Source: Deferribacteres bacterium
Lineage (GTDB): Bacteria > Zhuqueibacterota > Zhuqueibacteria > Zhuqueibacterales > Geothermadaptataceae
Length of the DNA stretch: 64,000 nucleotides
Direction: 5' to 3'
Assembly (NCBI GenBank): GCA_020633655.1
Contig: JACKDF010000001.1
Location: 496,001 to 560,000 of the forward strand
The notes beneath the pieces were generated by a model. It was not told where the DNA came from. It saw nothing but the letters and a program-made list of their open reading frames with translations, and made no database searches. How positions within the stretch are numbered: position 1 is the first letter of the stretch; each line of letters opens with the position of its first letter. The position numbers and the translations under genes are program-made. Positions 54,101-62,736 of the stretch are shown one piece after another.

Positions 54101-54300
54101 CTAACGAGCTTTTCCACGTCATAAGGAGAATACCGACCAGCTTTTGTGATCACCAACACCTGAACCGGGGTCACATCCGGCAGAGAGTTGATTGGAATAT
54201 GCTGCAATGCCTGAAAACCGCCGAAGGCCATAATCAACACCAGGGCGATAGCAACAACTTTCTGGCGTAAACTGAAATCAATAAGATTGTTTAGTATCAT
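51193..54300 (-). CDS. czcA: CzcA/CusA-family heavy-metal RND efflux pump
   Basis: 1,035 residues, the usual length. Typical RND layout: TM1 near 15-30, a periplasmic porter region, TM2-6 (about 340-480), a second porter region and TM8-12 (about 860-1,020). The motif in TM4 reads DFGMIVDGSVVMVEN (about residues 396-410), with the Asp/Asp/Glu pattern of pumps for divalent metals (Co, Zn, Cd, Ni) rather than the Cu/Ag pattern. TGRSDLANDWMGVHQTDVWI is characteristic of the heavy-metal RND class. It expels metal ions across the envelope with the adaptor and outer-membrane genes upstream. It is last in the operon. The exact metal cannot be fixed from sequence. Confidence 0.93.
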   Translation of the reverse strand: MILNNLIDFSLRQKVVAIALVLIMAFGGFQALQHIPINSLPDVTPVQVLVITKAGRYSPYDVEKLVSFPIESAMNGLPDVEQVRSVSQFGLSAVTIEFHEDTDIYFARQIVSQRLQSIMDDLPDGVSSPVLGPISTALGEIYQYTVKGEGYSLSELRTIQDWLIAPQLKNVPGVTEITAFGGFVKQYEVILLPGKLRGLRISIEEVMDALAKNNSVSGGNYLEHNREQYIIRGFGQIRNAEDIARIIVTERNNRPVFIRDVAEITIGKQLRQGAVTQDGKGEVVTGIVMMLRGGNSREVIYSIKQRVEQINKGLPEGVRIEKFYDQSDLVDRTTNTVIINLLEGGFFVIAVLLLLLGEIKGALIVASVIPFSMLFAFIGMREFGLAANLMSLGAIDFGMIVDGSVVMVENIIHKLQHDQKSSKFEVIHRAAHEVARPIFFGVLIILMVYVPIMTFRGMEGILYRPMAITVAAAVLGSLFLALVYIPALSILFFRKGIKVRRNYLMDWLRPRYESFLARSLDRKWRILSVALVVLILSLVFIPFLGTEFLPELDEGAILVEQVRMPSVTLRESVENANWFAENVKKHVPEVQTVVAKTGRSDLANDWMGVHQTDVWIVLKNEDEWREGMTKAKIADAIRPYLETEPGLAFNFTQPIAMRVDELTSGVKSDVAVKVFGEDLETLNEIGANILQLLPTLEGTDNYYLEQTTGQPYLTLEIDREAVASYNLNVDDVQRVIEVGIGGQVASQVFEGQRQFDIVVRFPEDVRDSFKKIMEVPVYLPTGGFIPLKRVTRIVPQEGPREIAREDGWRRVIVGVNLKDIDIGTYVSRLQKAIDEKLDIPDGYFLVYGGAFENQQRAMNHLMVVVPLSLLIIIGLLYLMFGRLRFAMLIFANLPFALSGGIFLLLVRGFYLSVSASIGFVALFGVAVLNGIVLIAHLNELRQNGMPLRDAVVTGSANRLRPVLMTALVASLGFIPMAFNTGPGSEVQRPLATVVIGGLITATLLTLLVLPTLYNWMEKDKEVPDKDDAFGIHEGD

Positions 54301-54314
54301 TGTTCAGTCCCCTC

Positions 54315-55517
54315 TCACTCAGCAAATTCTTCAAATTTGCTTAATGCTTTAAGGCTAAACACCTGTGAAACCGCGATGGTTTCGCCATCTTTCAGGCCAG
54401 AATGAATGATAGCCCATTTCCCCACATTTTCACCAATTTTTATGAAGCGTTTCTCGAAGGTTCTGCTGTCCTTTTGCACGAAAACAACGGCAGATTCGCC
54501 CTCGTATTCAATGGCTGTCGCGGGGACAGCAAGCACCGGTGCCGGTGTCGTCACTTTGATTTCAAAGCGGACATTCTGCCCCGGGCGTGGCCAATTGTCT
54601 GGTGTCGGGGTAATGACATTGACGGTTATGGATTTATTAATCGGATCCAAAGCCGGATTAACCGTAGTGACCGTTGCCGGCAACATGCTCTCCGGGAAAT
54701 CCTTCTGCGCTACATAAAGCGAATCGCCAGCTTTGATGAGTGCACCTTCTTCGGGGGAAACAAATCCACGAATCAGCACTTTATCCAATTCGATAATGGT
54801 CATTAATTTTTTATTGACATCCACAGCCTCCCCAAGACTGATCAGTTGCTCCATGATGATACCAGAAATAGGTGCTTCAACCAGCAACCGCGGTTCATCA
54901 ATCGTTCCTGCTAACCAGGTGTCGATTTGTCGTTGCCGCACCCCTATGGCAAGCAATCGGGCATGGGCAGCCAATCGTTGGACACGGGCTCGCGCCAGAT
55001 CGGAATTTGCTTTTTCCAACGCACTTTGCGGACTGATTTTCTTCTGCACCAGAATTCCGATTCGATCAACACGGCTTTTCAGATATTCAAATTCGGCATG
55101 GGCTTCAAGGAAATTGCCGGCAAGATCAGCAAACTCAAGGCTTTCTATTTCGCACAAGAGATCCCCCTTTTTCACTCGTTTGCCTTCCTGTACCTCAAGT
55201 TGAGTAATCCGCCCGGAAATCGGAGTGCTCACCTGGGAGAGCAGGTCCGGCGCAGGATAAGTAATTGCCGGTGTGGAAATAAGAAATGGCAGTGGAGCGC
55301 GCAGCAATTCCAGAACCTCGATATGCAATTGCTCAGTTTGTTGCTCGGTCAGTTTAATCAAACGGGTTGTCTGCTTTTCCGCCTCAACGGAAAGCGAAGG
55401 TGGAACGGTGATTTCGCCAGAAGCTTGCTCTTTATTCTCTTTCCCGCAGGAAAAAAAGAAAGTCCCGACGGCAAGAATAGCGAAAAACATTATTTTTTTA
55501 TGGATTAAGCTTGTCAT
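54315..55517 (-). CDS. czcB: RND efflux periplasmic adaptor (CzcB/CusB family), lipoprotein
   Basis: 400 residues. The signal peptide ends in a lipobox (GTFFFSC, Cys24), so the adaptor is lipid-anchored. Biotinyl-lipoyl-like half-motifs ISGRITQLEVQEGKRVKKGDLL and APISGIIMEQLISLGEAVDV flank a helical hairpin (about 125-190), followed by a beta-barrel domain (IRGFVSPEEGALIKAGD) and a membrane-proximal domain. It links the pump to the outer-membrane channel. A CAGGAG site lies before the ATG. The pump gene starts 15 bases after its stop. Confidence 0.93.
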   Translation of the reverse strand: MTSLIHKKIMFFAILAVGTFFFSCGKENKEQASGEITVPPSLSVEAEKQTTRLIKLTEQQTEQLHIEVLELLRAPLPFLISTPAITYPAPDLLSQVSTPISGRITQLEVQEGKRVKKGDLLCEIESLEFADLAGNFLEAHAEFEYLKSRVDRIGILVQKKISPQSALEKANSDLARARVQRLAAHARLLAIGVRQRQIDTWLAGTIDEPRLLVEAPISGIIMEQLISLGEAVDVNKKLMTIIELDKVLIRGFVSPEEGALIKAGDSLYVAQKDFPESMLPATVTTVNPALDPINKSITVNVITPTPDNWPRPGQNVRFEIKVTTPAPVLAVPATAIEYEGESAVVFVQKDSRTFEKRFIKIGENVGKWAIIHSGLKDGETIAVSQVFSLKALSKFEEFAE

Positions 55518-55704
55518 TGTAACTCCTGTTTTGGTGTCAACCGACTCTATTCAATCAAATCGTCACCTTAGCTGTGGGCAATCGATTCCCACGCCCGATG
55601 TTGGTTTAATGAAGAAAGTTGGTTGAATACACTTTTTATGGTGAAATAAGTGAGTTTAATTCGTTTTTGCATGTGACTCATCGTCTTTGTCGAGCGGCAA
55701 TCAA

Positions 55705-56958
55705 CTATTCATTCGTCTTTAAAACAAATTCACGATTCGTAAATTTTTCCAGCTCGATCACCCGCAAATAATAATCTTTTAGTGCGTCCCAATACCGTTT
55801 TTCTGTGTTGAGGTAGGTCCGTTGCACATCAAGGAGGGAGAGCAGATCTATTTCACCTGCCTCATATCCCTGAAAAGTAAGTTCGAGTAATTTTCTTGAT
55901 TTCACACGCACCAGATTATGAACCCGTTCGACAATTTGTTTGCTATGGTCAAATCCATGCCAGGCGAGTTCGATCTGCTTTTTCATTTCCAAAGTAATAC
56001 TGTGTTTTTGCCACACCGTACGGCGATGAACCGCTTTGTAAGTCTGAATATGTCCTCTTTGATTGAATGGAAACCACAAGGGGATGCTGAAACCAACTTC
56101 ATAGCCGTAGTTATCAAAATTATATCCAAGATTTTGCCAGTAATAACTAAAATCGATTTGTGGCAAAAAGGAACTCCAGGCTGCTTTTACCTGCTTCGCA
56201 GCGGCTTGCTGTAATTTAACGTTTGCAACATAATCAGGTTGATTCTCCAGAGAATTCAACACTTCGTACTGATTAATAACAACGGGTAGATAAACTAAGG
56301 TATCCGGAAATTGTATCGAGTATTTTTGCTTGTCCGGATCGAGACCGATTGAACGGAACAATCCATAGCGTGCCATGTGAAAAGCGTTACGCGCATCTTC
56401 CAGTTCGTTTTGCGCCTCCGCACGTTCGATATCCGTTTTCATTAAATCGAGTTCTGATGCCTCACCCAATTCAAAACGAACGGATGTGGAATTATGCAGT
56501 TGTTCGGCAAGCTGTAATTGCTGGGTTCGCAAATGCAAAATTTCCCGTGCGTAGGTGAGTTCGGTGTAAATGCTTTTAATCTCTTTTTTTAATTCCAGAA
56601 GCTCAGCATCGTATTTGCTCTCTAAAGCCTGCCGCTCAGCATTGATTCGCTGGCGTTGAAAGTATGTGACCAATGGGAAATCGATGGATTGCGACAAGGT
56701 CCAACGCTTTTCGTCAAAACCGGCGTTAGTGCCCAGGTCGATTCCTTCTCTCATGACGCTAAAATTCAAATCCGAGAGTCCGGTCGATGACCATTTTTCC
56801 CCTTTTTTCTCCTCAATCAATTCCCTGAGCTGGTTAATCTCCGGATTGTTCCTGCGGGCAAATTCCAAAGCATCTTTAACCGTCAGAAAATTTTCCTTTC
56901 CCTCATTTGCATGAGCTGTTGTTACATAAAAAAACAAAATGAGCAACATCGTGCGCAT
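55705..56958 (-). CDS. czcC: TolC-like outer-membrane efflux protein (CzcC/CusC family)
   Basis: 417 residues from the ATG at 56958, chosen because AAAAGGAT precedes it and it gives a clean signal peptide (MRTMLLILFFYVTTAHA); a GTG at 56997 is the alternative. Two outer-membrane efflux protein repeats are seen: DALEFARRNNPEINQLRELI with the coiled helix AEAQNELEDARNAFHMARYGL, and the second half with YEVGFSIPLWFPFNQRG and LLELTFQGYEAGEIDLLSLLDVQRTYLNTEKRYWDAL. It forms the outer-membrane channel of the pump. First gene of the efflux operon; the adaptor follows after 187 bases. Confidence 0.9.
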   Translation of the reverse strand: MRTMLLILFFYVTTAHANEGKENFLTVKDALEFARRNNPEINQLRELIEEKKGEKWSSTGLSDLNFSVMREGIDLGTNAGFDEKRWTLSQSIDFPLVTYFQRQRINAERQALESKYDAELLELKKEIKSIYTELTYAREILHLRTQQLQLAEQLHNSTSVRFELGEASELDLMKTDIERAEAQNELEDARNAFHMARYGLFRSIGLDPDKQKYSIQFPDTLVYLPVVINQYEVLNSLENQPDYVANVKLQQAAAKQVKAAWSSFLPQIDFSYYWQNLGYNFDNYGYEVGFSIPLWFPFNQRGHIQTYKAVHRRTVWQKHSITLEMKKQIELAWHGFDHSKQIVERVHNLVRVKSRKLLELTFQGYEAGEIDLLSLLDVQRTYLNTEKRYWDALKDYYLRVIELEKFTNREFVLKTNE

Positions 56959-57108
56959 AGGTAATCCTTTTGGTGAGTGTATAAACGAAGAATTCACCCG
57001 GAGCTTACACCAATCATCTATTTTTTCCGCTTGATGAATCTGGAGGTGATCCGAGTGAATATTAAATTTTTAACCTGGCTTATTCCTGCTTTGCATAGAA
57101 ATAGCGAT

Positions 57109-57130
57109 GGGCAGGGGATATCCCCTGCCC
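57109..57130. promoter_or_regulatory. 22-bp perfect palindrome upstream of the efflux operon
   Basis: A perfect 22-bp palindrome with arms GGGCAGGGGAT. It shares the 16-bp core CAGGGGATATCCCCTG with the palindrome at 45790-45819. It lies 150 bases before the efflux operon start and 80 bases after the DUF2202 gene stop. It could be an activator site, a terminator or a dispersed repeat. Confidence 0.5.
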
Positions 57131-57208
57131 TATCTTGGTATTTATCAATTAATCAGGATAAAAGAATACGAATTTTATTCCTGTTTAAAAAGAAGTATTG
57201 GCCTCAAT

Positions 57209-57877
57209 TTAAAGTTCACCTGCCATAATCGCATCGTAAACGTCCTGACTCAGTTTTTGTGATACATATTCAACTCCGAGACGGGAGAGATTTCGTACAA
57301 AGGCGCGCAAGTGATTGTATGAGCCATGCATCAGGTTGTTATAAACATAGGTGATATCTTCGTTGTCCACAACATCATCTATATCATGTTGCAAATCCAA
57401 AATATCGATTTCTTCAATCAACGCACCAACTTTTAAACCTTCTTCGAGGGATGCACTTCCCTGGGCAACAAGTGCGACATAAAGCGATTGCAAGGTTTCG
57501 TTTTGAAATACACCAACGGAATCAACAGCTACCGGATCTTCCAATTCATATTTATCAACCAAGAGTTTAATTGCATCCATATGGCGTTGCTCACTTGCAC
57601 TGATGTTGTTAAAAACCCGCTGTCCCAAAGTTGGGTACAATGCAATATAAACATCCCGTGCCAATTTTTCTTCTTCTCGCATGAAAACCAGAGCTTCTGT
57701 TTCTTCAGGAGTTAAATCTTCATAGGGAAATTCATTAATTTCGGTAGCGCTGACCAATGTATTCAGCGTTGTGAGCTCTTCATTTGGGGCAGTTGCCGAG
57801 TCACATCCGATTGTTGCAAAAAGTCCAAGTACTAAGCCGGCTACCACTGTTCTGCTGATTCGATTTGTCGTTTTCAT
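57209..57877 (-). CDS. DUF2202 ferritin-like lipoprotein
   Basis: 222 residues. The signal peptide ends in a lipobox (LFATIGC, Cys25). The DUF2202 domain (about 55-215) is a four-helix ferritin-like bundle. Candidate di-iron ligands are EEEKLARDVY (about 70), ASEQRHMDAI (Glu and His, about 95), IEEIDILDLQ (about 155) and HGSYNHLRAF (two His, about 186). DUF2202 proteins are thought to bind metal, but no reaction has been proved. It lies between the efflux operon and the calcium-repeat gene on the same strand. An AAAGGAAAA ribosome site precedes the ATG. Confidence 0.88.
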   Translation of the reverse strand: MKTTNRISRTVVAGLVLGLFATIGCDSATAPNEELTTLNTLVSATEINEFPYEDLTPEETEALVFMREEEKLARDVYIALYPTLGQRVFNNISASEQRHMDAIKLLVDKYELEDPVAVDSVGVFQNETLQSLYVALVAQGSASLEEGLKVGALIEEIDILDLQHDIDDVVDNEDITYVYNNLMHGSYNHLRAFVRNLSRLGVEYVSQKLSQDVYDAIMAGEL

Positions 57878-57902
57878 GACTTTTTCCTTTCATTCTGAGT
57901 GG

Positions 57903-57933
57903 TGATTGATCTGGAAGAACTGCTGATCAATCA
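57903..57933 (-). promoter_or_regulatory. Inverted repeat in the leader of the DUF2202 gene
   Basis: TGATTGATC (57903-57911) and GATCAATCA (57925-57933) are perfect 9-bp arms with a 13-base spacer, 26-56 bases before the start codon. This is a candidate operator or mRNA hairpin. Confidence 0.45.
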
Positions 57934-57990
57934 AGATATCCATTTCTATTTTATGTTGTTTTTATTCTGATCACTAATCCGGGTTAAAAT

Positions 57991-58020
57991 TGCCGGCCAT
58001 CACAGTTGCAATAGCCGGCA
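57991..58020 (-). terminator. Hairpin after calcium-repeat paralogue 2
   Basis: TGCCGGC (57991-57997) and GCCGGCA (58014-58020) form a GC-rich 7-bp stem with a 16-base loop, 31 bases after the stop; on the minus strand ATTTTAA follows. Probable rho-independent terminator. Confidence 0.65.
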
Positions 58021-58051
58021 CTCACTTACCAAAGGAACACCTGAAGTTCTC

Positions 58052-58477
58052 TTAATTCGATGCGCCGCGCGGACCTTTCGGACCCGTTCCATCGCATGAA
58101 GCTGAGCCTGTACCTGCACCGCTACCACTACCGTCGCAAACACCTGTTCCTAATCCGCCACCGTTGCCAGCGCCGCGCATCCCTTTACCAGCACCTGCCA
58201 TTCGACCGGAACCATCCTGCGGACGAACGAAATCCGGATCTTGTCCATTTGGAATTCCATCACCATCAATATCAGGAGCGTTGTCATTTATGCCATCACC
58301 ATTCTCATCGATAAAACCAGCTCCACGTTGGGCGTTTGCCATTGGCGCAACCTGTTGCCCGCGTTGATATTTGGGGCCGTATTGGTGTTTGTTCTCCTGC
58401 TGTGTGCTTTCCTGAGCAGCAATACTACCAGCGACGAAAAAAGCCGCCAGTGCGAGGGTTAAACTTTGTTTTTTCAT
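58052..58477 (-). CDS. Exported calcium-binding (thrombospondin type 3-like) repeat protein, paralogue 2
   Basis: 141 residues with an AAAGGAG ribosome site. Signal peptide 1-20 (AGSIAAQ). The repeat IDENGDGINDNAPDIDGDGI...GQDPD (about 56-83) is nearly identical in plan to that of the gene at 45291-45767. The C-terminal part is a Gly/Ser-rich tail with two Cys (GVCDGSGSGAGTGSASCDGTG), which the other paralogue lacks and which may form a disulfide or bind metal. It has the best -24/-12-like promoter of the locus just upstream. Function unknown. Confidence 0.85.
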   Translation of the reverse strand: MKKQSLTLALAAFFVAGSIAAQESTQQENKHQYGPKYQRGQQVAPMANAQRGAGFIDENGDGINDNAPDIDGDGIPNGQDPDFVRPQDGSGRMAGAGKGMRGAGNGGGLGTGVCDGSGSGAGTGSASCDGTGPKGPRGASN

Positions 58478-58990
58478 GTCTGTACTCCTTTTTCTGTTTC
58501 CTGTTTTGTTTTCTTGCCCCGGTTAATCCAACAGTTGTGCCAAAAATAAATGTACCAACATAAACATTTATTTTTAAAGACAATGACCCCGATAGAAAGT
58601 TAAATGAGAAGGCAAGAATAATCGACCGCTCGGACGAATCTCCGCACGAATAGTCGAAATGGAGTGAAGGAACAGGGTTAGTTTTGGTGGAAGCAGGTGT
58701 AGTTAAGGGATTTTGTCCAGATTCTGTGAAAAAGAAAAGTTCAAACGGTCGCTTATGAGCCTGCCTGCATTGAGAAAAAAGCTCTCGGTTGAATTTAATC
58801 TGGGTTTGGCGAGTTCAGGTTTCGTGGTTTTCACTCAGACTGTGCATTTCGAATTGCGCTTTTGTGGTAAAGCCACAGGTTCTTTGCGAAATTAATTGAG
58901 CGGAGTTTGAGGGTTTTCAGTTACTTTCGAGGGAAAGGCTAGAAAACCAGAGATGCAATAATTCGTTGACAAAAACGGCATAAACGAATC
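58478..58990. other. Intergenic region upstream of calcium-repeat paralogue 2
   Basis: About 510 bases. It contains the -24/-12-like promoter at 58528-58542. A short TGTGG/CCACA hairpin lies near 58863-58877 and a stretch around 58760-58780 vaguely resembles part of the MITE-like element. No gene is supported. Confidence 0.4.
58528..58542 (-). promoter_or_regulatory. Probable sigma-54 (-24/-12) promoter
   Basis: On the minus strand TTGGCAC, AACTG, TTGGA: TGGCAC (58537-58542) is a perfect -24 box and TTGG (58528-58531) keeps the spacing but has GG in place of the -12 GC. The start site would be about 40 bases before the ATG at 58477. A sigma-54 activator is encoded in the same locus. Confidence 0.55.
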
Positions 58991-61045
58991 TCAGCTTGCT
59001 TTTTCCTGAGTTCGAATGGGCAATTTTATTGTGAACACGGTTCCCTTGCCTTGCTCACTGTCGACGGAAATAATACCGCCATGTTCAAAAATTATTCGCT
59101 GGACAATACTTAGCCCAATGCCCGTGCCTTTGGCCTTGGTCGTGAAATAAAGATTAAAAATATTGGAAAGTATTTTTTCCGGTATGCCCCCACCACTGTC
59201 CTCAATACGAACCATAATTTCATCAAATGCCGTAGATTTTATGTCAATAGCGATGGTCCCCTTTTCCCCAATCGCATCCTGGGCGTTCTGAATAAGGTTG
59301 ATGAATACCTGTTTCATCTGGTTTTTATCCCAATAAACCACTCCCCGCCAGTCCATTTGGATGGAAAGGGATATTTGATGTTGCACCAGGAGTTGGCTGT
59401 ATTGTTTTTCTAAATCCTGAAAAAAATCACCCAACGGGAAGGACAAAAGATGCAAAGCTTCCGGCCGGGAAAAGCGTAAAAAATCCTGCACAGTTTTATT
59501 GATTCTTTTCACTTCATTGTACACAACACCTGCCAATTCGTGGTATTCTTCCTTGCTCTCCACCGGCTCAAAATCCTTATCCAGCTGCTGTACAATCGCA
59601 CCGATTGCATTAAGCGGATTGCGAATTTCATGCGCCACACCCGAGGCCAGCTCACCCATGGCCGTCAGTCGTTGCTGCCTCTCCAATTGCGCCTGTAACT
59701 GTTTTTGTTCGGTGAGATCCCGCAGCAACAGGATGGTGTTTTCGATTTTGTCCCGGTCGGAAAAGCTGTTCTTCGATGCTAACAAATCACGATTCCGATC
59801 GCCTATTTTGCAATTGATTTGCTGCAGGAAGGAATCTTCATCCAGTAAAGTTTGGCAATCTGGCTCGACGAAAAGAGAGCGCAAATCTTTTCCCAGGACC
59901 TCAGTTCTGCCGATTAAAAACATTTTCTCCGCTGCTCCATTGAAAATTTTAATCCCTTGCTCGCGGTCGTACACGATAATCGCATCGCTTGCATTGTCGA
60001 TAATATTTCCGGAATATGTCTCAACAACCTCATATTGTTTTTGAAGCGTATCGTAGCGGTGGCGGGTAAAGAGATAAACGAAGAGGACGAATCCAACGAT
60101 GATTAAAATCAAGGTAATGACCAATAAACGGCGGTAAATACGCTCATTGATATCCGCCATCGGCGACAAAGAAAGTCCCAATCGAAAAAGTCCGATAATT
60201 TCGTTTTCATAGGAAAACGGATGTACGGCTTCAAAAACTTTTCCACTTTCAAAGCTTGCAAAACGGGTTGAGAACACAGAATCCTGGTAGGCAGCTGTTA
60301 GAAAATCCGATTGTTCAACTCCATCAAGTTCGACGACATTCCCGGCGGCGGCTAAAATGTGCTCCGTGCTTTGCAAAGCTATGTATTCTATCTGCGGATT
60401 AGCCTCAACCACCTTGCGGATCAATGCACCAAAATCGATAGCACGTTTAAATTTCAGCATCTCATCAGCATCGACATTCAAAACGATCACCGTGCCGTTT
60501 CGGGCAGAAAGTGCGACTGCAAAGCGGTAACCAGTTTCATAACGGGCTTCTTTGTAGCCAATGATCAGTGTATCAGCTTCACCACTGAAAATCGGCGCCA
60601 AAATGTCTTTCGGGCTATGTTTTTCCGGAAGATTCGTATGCTGCTGGGGATGACTCGTGAAGAGCTTTTTTCCATTACGATTGAAAATATTTATTCTGTA
60701 AATATTATTTTGGCGGCTGATTTGGTCTAACATGCTATTGGTCAGCTGATCATTTTCATAGAGTATTTTAATGAGGGAAGCATTATTTATAAGGCGATCT
60801 TTGGAAATTTCATCCAGGTATGTGGAAGCATGCAGCGTATTCTGCGATGCAATAATCAGCGATTCGAGAAGAGAATGGGCCTGTTTCGTCATCAGCTCGG
60901 CCAGTTCCTTCTTGCTTTGCTGCAATTCGATGACAGCGCTTGAAATCATGAGTGCAGCGATTAAAACAAAAATCACAATAATAAATCGCGATTGACCGCT
61001 GAACAATATTTTTTCGTTTATTCGTTTTTGGGGGCTTTTGTGCAT
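58991..61045 (-). CDS. Membrane PAS-containing sensor histidine kinase (NtrB/ZraS type)
   Basis: 684 residues from the ATG at 61045. The frame is open to a TTG at 61132, but that TTG is part of the -35 box of the gene's own promoter. TM1 (about 20-40) and TM2 (about 305-326) bracket a 260-residue periplasmic sensor (Cache-like). A PAS domain follows (about 350-450; IIDNASDAIIVYDREQGIKI). The HisKA domain has the phospho-acceptor His (about 472) in ASGVAHEIRNPLNAIGAIVQQL, and the ATPase domain has NLIQNAQDA, EDSGGGIPE and GTGIGLSIVQRI. It is the natural partner of the NtrC-type regulator at 45853-47235, from which it is now 12 kb away. Confidence 0.93.
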   Translation of the reverse strand: MHKSPQKRINEKILFSGQSRFIIVIFVLIAALMISSAVIELQQSKKELAELMTKQAHSLLESLIIASQNTLHASTYLDEISKDRLINNASLIKILYENDQLTNSMLDQISRQNNIYRINIFNRNGKKLFTSHPQQHTNLPEKHSPKDILAPIFSGEADTLIIGYKEARYETGYRFAVALSARNGTVIVLNVDADEMLKFKRAIDFGALIRKVVEANPQIEYIALQSTEHILAAAGNVVELDGVEQSDFLTAAYQDSVFSTRFASFESGKVFEAVHPFSYENEIIGLFRLGLSLSPMADINERIYRRLLVITLILIIVGFVLFVYLFTRHRYDTLQKQYEVVETYSGNIIDNASDAIIVYDREQGIKIFNGAAEKMFLIGRTEVLGKDLRSLFVEPDCQTLLDEDSFLQQINCKIGDRNRDLLASKNSFSDRDKIENTILLLRDLTEQKQLQAQLERQQRLTAMGELASGVAHEIRNPLNAIGAIVQQLDKDFEPVESKEEYHELAGVVYNEVKRINKTVQDFLRFSRPEALHLLSFPLGDFFQDLEKQYSQLLVQHQISLSIQMDWRGVVYWDKNQMKQVFINLIQNAQDAIGEKGTIAIDIKSTAFDEIMVRIEDSGGGIPEKILSNIFNLYFTTKAKGTGIGLSIVQRIIFEHGGIISVDSEQGKGTVFTIKLPIRTQEKAS

Positions 61046-61103
61046 AAATTCCGCCGGTTTATTATACTTTGAGAAGCAGTTCTGAATCGAACGAATTGAG
61101 ATT

Positions 61104-61132
61104 ACTTTAGAAACCCTGCAAGTGAAAGTCAA
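61104..61132 (-). promoter_or_regulatory. Sigma-70-type promoter of the histidine kinase gene
   Basis: On the minus strand TTGACT (61127-61132), a 17-base spacer and TAAAGT (61104-61109). It lies about 60 bases before the ATG at 61045 and supports that start over the upstream TTG. Confidence 0.65.
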
Positions 61133-61274
61133 CTATTTTGTGCAAATGATGTTTGTCATGAAAATGCAAAAATCCATCACCGTGGTGCAACCCTTTGGCG
61201 CTTTGTTGAAAATCTGGAAAAACAACAAATCAAGCTGTACTTTTTTAATTTGTCAGCATTGGCTATATTGACAT

Positions 61275-62627
61275 ATGGATAGACAAAAAACACAACCGGA
61301 GATACCATTGTCCAGCCTGGAAAATGCCTTGCAAATTTTCTACGCCGCCATAGAAACGGTGAAACCGGAGTCCTTAATCAAGCACCAGTTATTTGCGAAT
61401 GGGGATAAATTGCACATCCAGGACCGTATTTATAATTTACAAAGCTATAATGCAATTTATGTGATTGGTGCAGGCAAAGCATCAGCGTTCATGGCTCTGG
61501 CTTTGGAAAAACGACTCGGAGATTTCATTACACGTGGTGTTGTGGTAACGAAATACGGTCATGCGGCGTCGTGTGGAAAAATAAAAATATGCGAGGCCGG
61601 ACACCCTCTTCCCGATGCAAATACTTTGGTTGCCGCTCAGGAAATAATAAATTTAGTTGAGCAAGCGGGAGAGAACGATCTCGTCCTCTGCCTGCTTTCT
61701 GGTGGCGGTTCCGCATTACTGGAAAAACTACCGGACGGAATTTCTTTGGATGCCTTGCAAAAAACATTTGATCTGCTTCTTGCGTGCGGTGCAAGCATTG
61801 ACGAAATGAATATCATTCGCAAGCACCTTTCACAAATCAAAGGCGGGCACCTACTGCAGTCGATCGCACCGGCGCACTGCATAACCCTCATCATTTCCGA
61901 CGTAATCGGCGATTCACTGGCGACCATTGCCTCTGGCCCAACTGCACCCGACAATTCGACTTTCGCCGACTCATTGCGCATTCTTGAAAAATATGAGCTG
62001 ACAGACGAACTCCCCAAAGAAATACTTCACCATTTACAAGCCGGTATTCAAGGAGAGATACCCGAAACACTAAAAGAACTCGATCCCCTGTTTGCAAAAG
62101 TTGATAATATCATTCTGGGGAACAATTCGATCGCCCTGCAAGCAGCCCAAAAAAAGGCACTGGAACTGGGCTACAACGCATTGATATTTAGTAGCTGTTT
62201 GCAGGGTGAAGCACAGGAGGCTGCGAAAATAGTCGTCCGTATCGCGGAAGAAATCAAAGCAAATAGATATCCATTGAAGCCACCTGCCTGTCTGCTTTTT
62301 GGTGGTGAAACGACAGTGACGGTGAAAGGAAATGGTAAGGGCGGCCGCAATCAGGAATTTGTTTTAGCAGCACTGACAGCTTTAAAGAAGTTATCCGGTC
62401 CATACTTCCTCATGAGTTGCGGGACAGACGGAACAGATGGTCCAACCGATGCCGCAGGCGCTTTTGTGACGCCTGAGCTTCAAAAAACTGCCAGTGAAAT
62501 AGGACTAAATCCCCTGGATTATCTACAAAATAACGATGCGTACCATTTTTTTGCACAATGTAATGGACTCGTTAAAACGGGACCAACAGGAACGAATGTA
62601 ATGGATATTGTAATTTTACTTCTTTAA
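61275..62627 (+). CDS. gckA: Glycerate 2-kinase (MOFRL family)
   Basis: 450 residues, typical length. The N-terminal DUF4147 domain shows VIGAGKASAFMALALE, KYGHAA, EAGHPLPDANTL, CLLSGGGSALLEKLPDG and SDVIGDSLATIASGPTAPD. The C-terminal MOFRL domain has GGETTVTVKGNGKGGRNQEF, SCGTDGTDGPTDAAGA and KTGPTGTNVMD. The enzyme phosphorylates D-glycerate to 2-phosphoglycerate with ATP, feeding serine- or sugar-acid-derived glycerate into lower glycolysis. It is a single gene, divergent from the histidine kinase, with a terminator behind it. It has no apparent link to the metal locus. Confidence 0.93.
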   Translation: MDRQKTQPEIPLSSLENALQIFYAAIETVKPESLIKHQLFANGDKLHIQDRIYNLQSYNAIYVIGAGKASAFMALALEKRLGDFITRGVVVTKYGHAASCGKIKICEAGHPLPDANTLVAAQEIINLVEQAGENDLVLCLLSGGGSALLEKLPDGISLDALQKTFDLLLACGASIDEMNIIRKHLSQIKGGHLLQSIAPAHCITLIISDVIGDSLATIASGPTAPDNSTFADSLRILEKYELTDELPKEILHHLQAGIQGEIPETLKELDPLFAKVDNIILGNNSIALQAAQKKALELGYNALIFSSCLQGEAQEAAKIVVRIAEEIKANRYPLKPPACLLFGGETTVTVKGNGKGGRNQEFVLAALTALKKLSGPYFLMSCGTDGTDGPTDAAGAFVTPELQKTASEIGLNPLDYLQNNDAYHFFAQCNGLVKTGPTGTNVMDIVILLL

Positions 62628-62736
62628 ATATCAGAGCAACAATGTGGTGTGAATATCAGGGCGTGGAATTGACGAGGGACAAAGGGCTCTTGCCCAATCC
62701 TGGTGTTTATGAATCGAGCAGGGTAAAATTTAGCAC

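Noticed and set aside
61045..61132. TTG start adding 29 residues to the histidine kinase
   Set aside because: The TTG belongs to a TTGACT-N17-TAAAGT promoter, so it would lie upstream of the transcript start.
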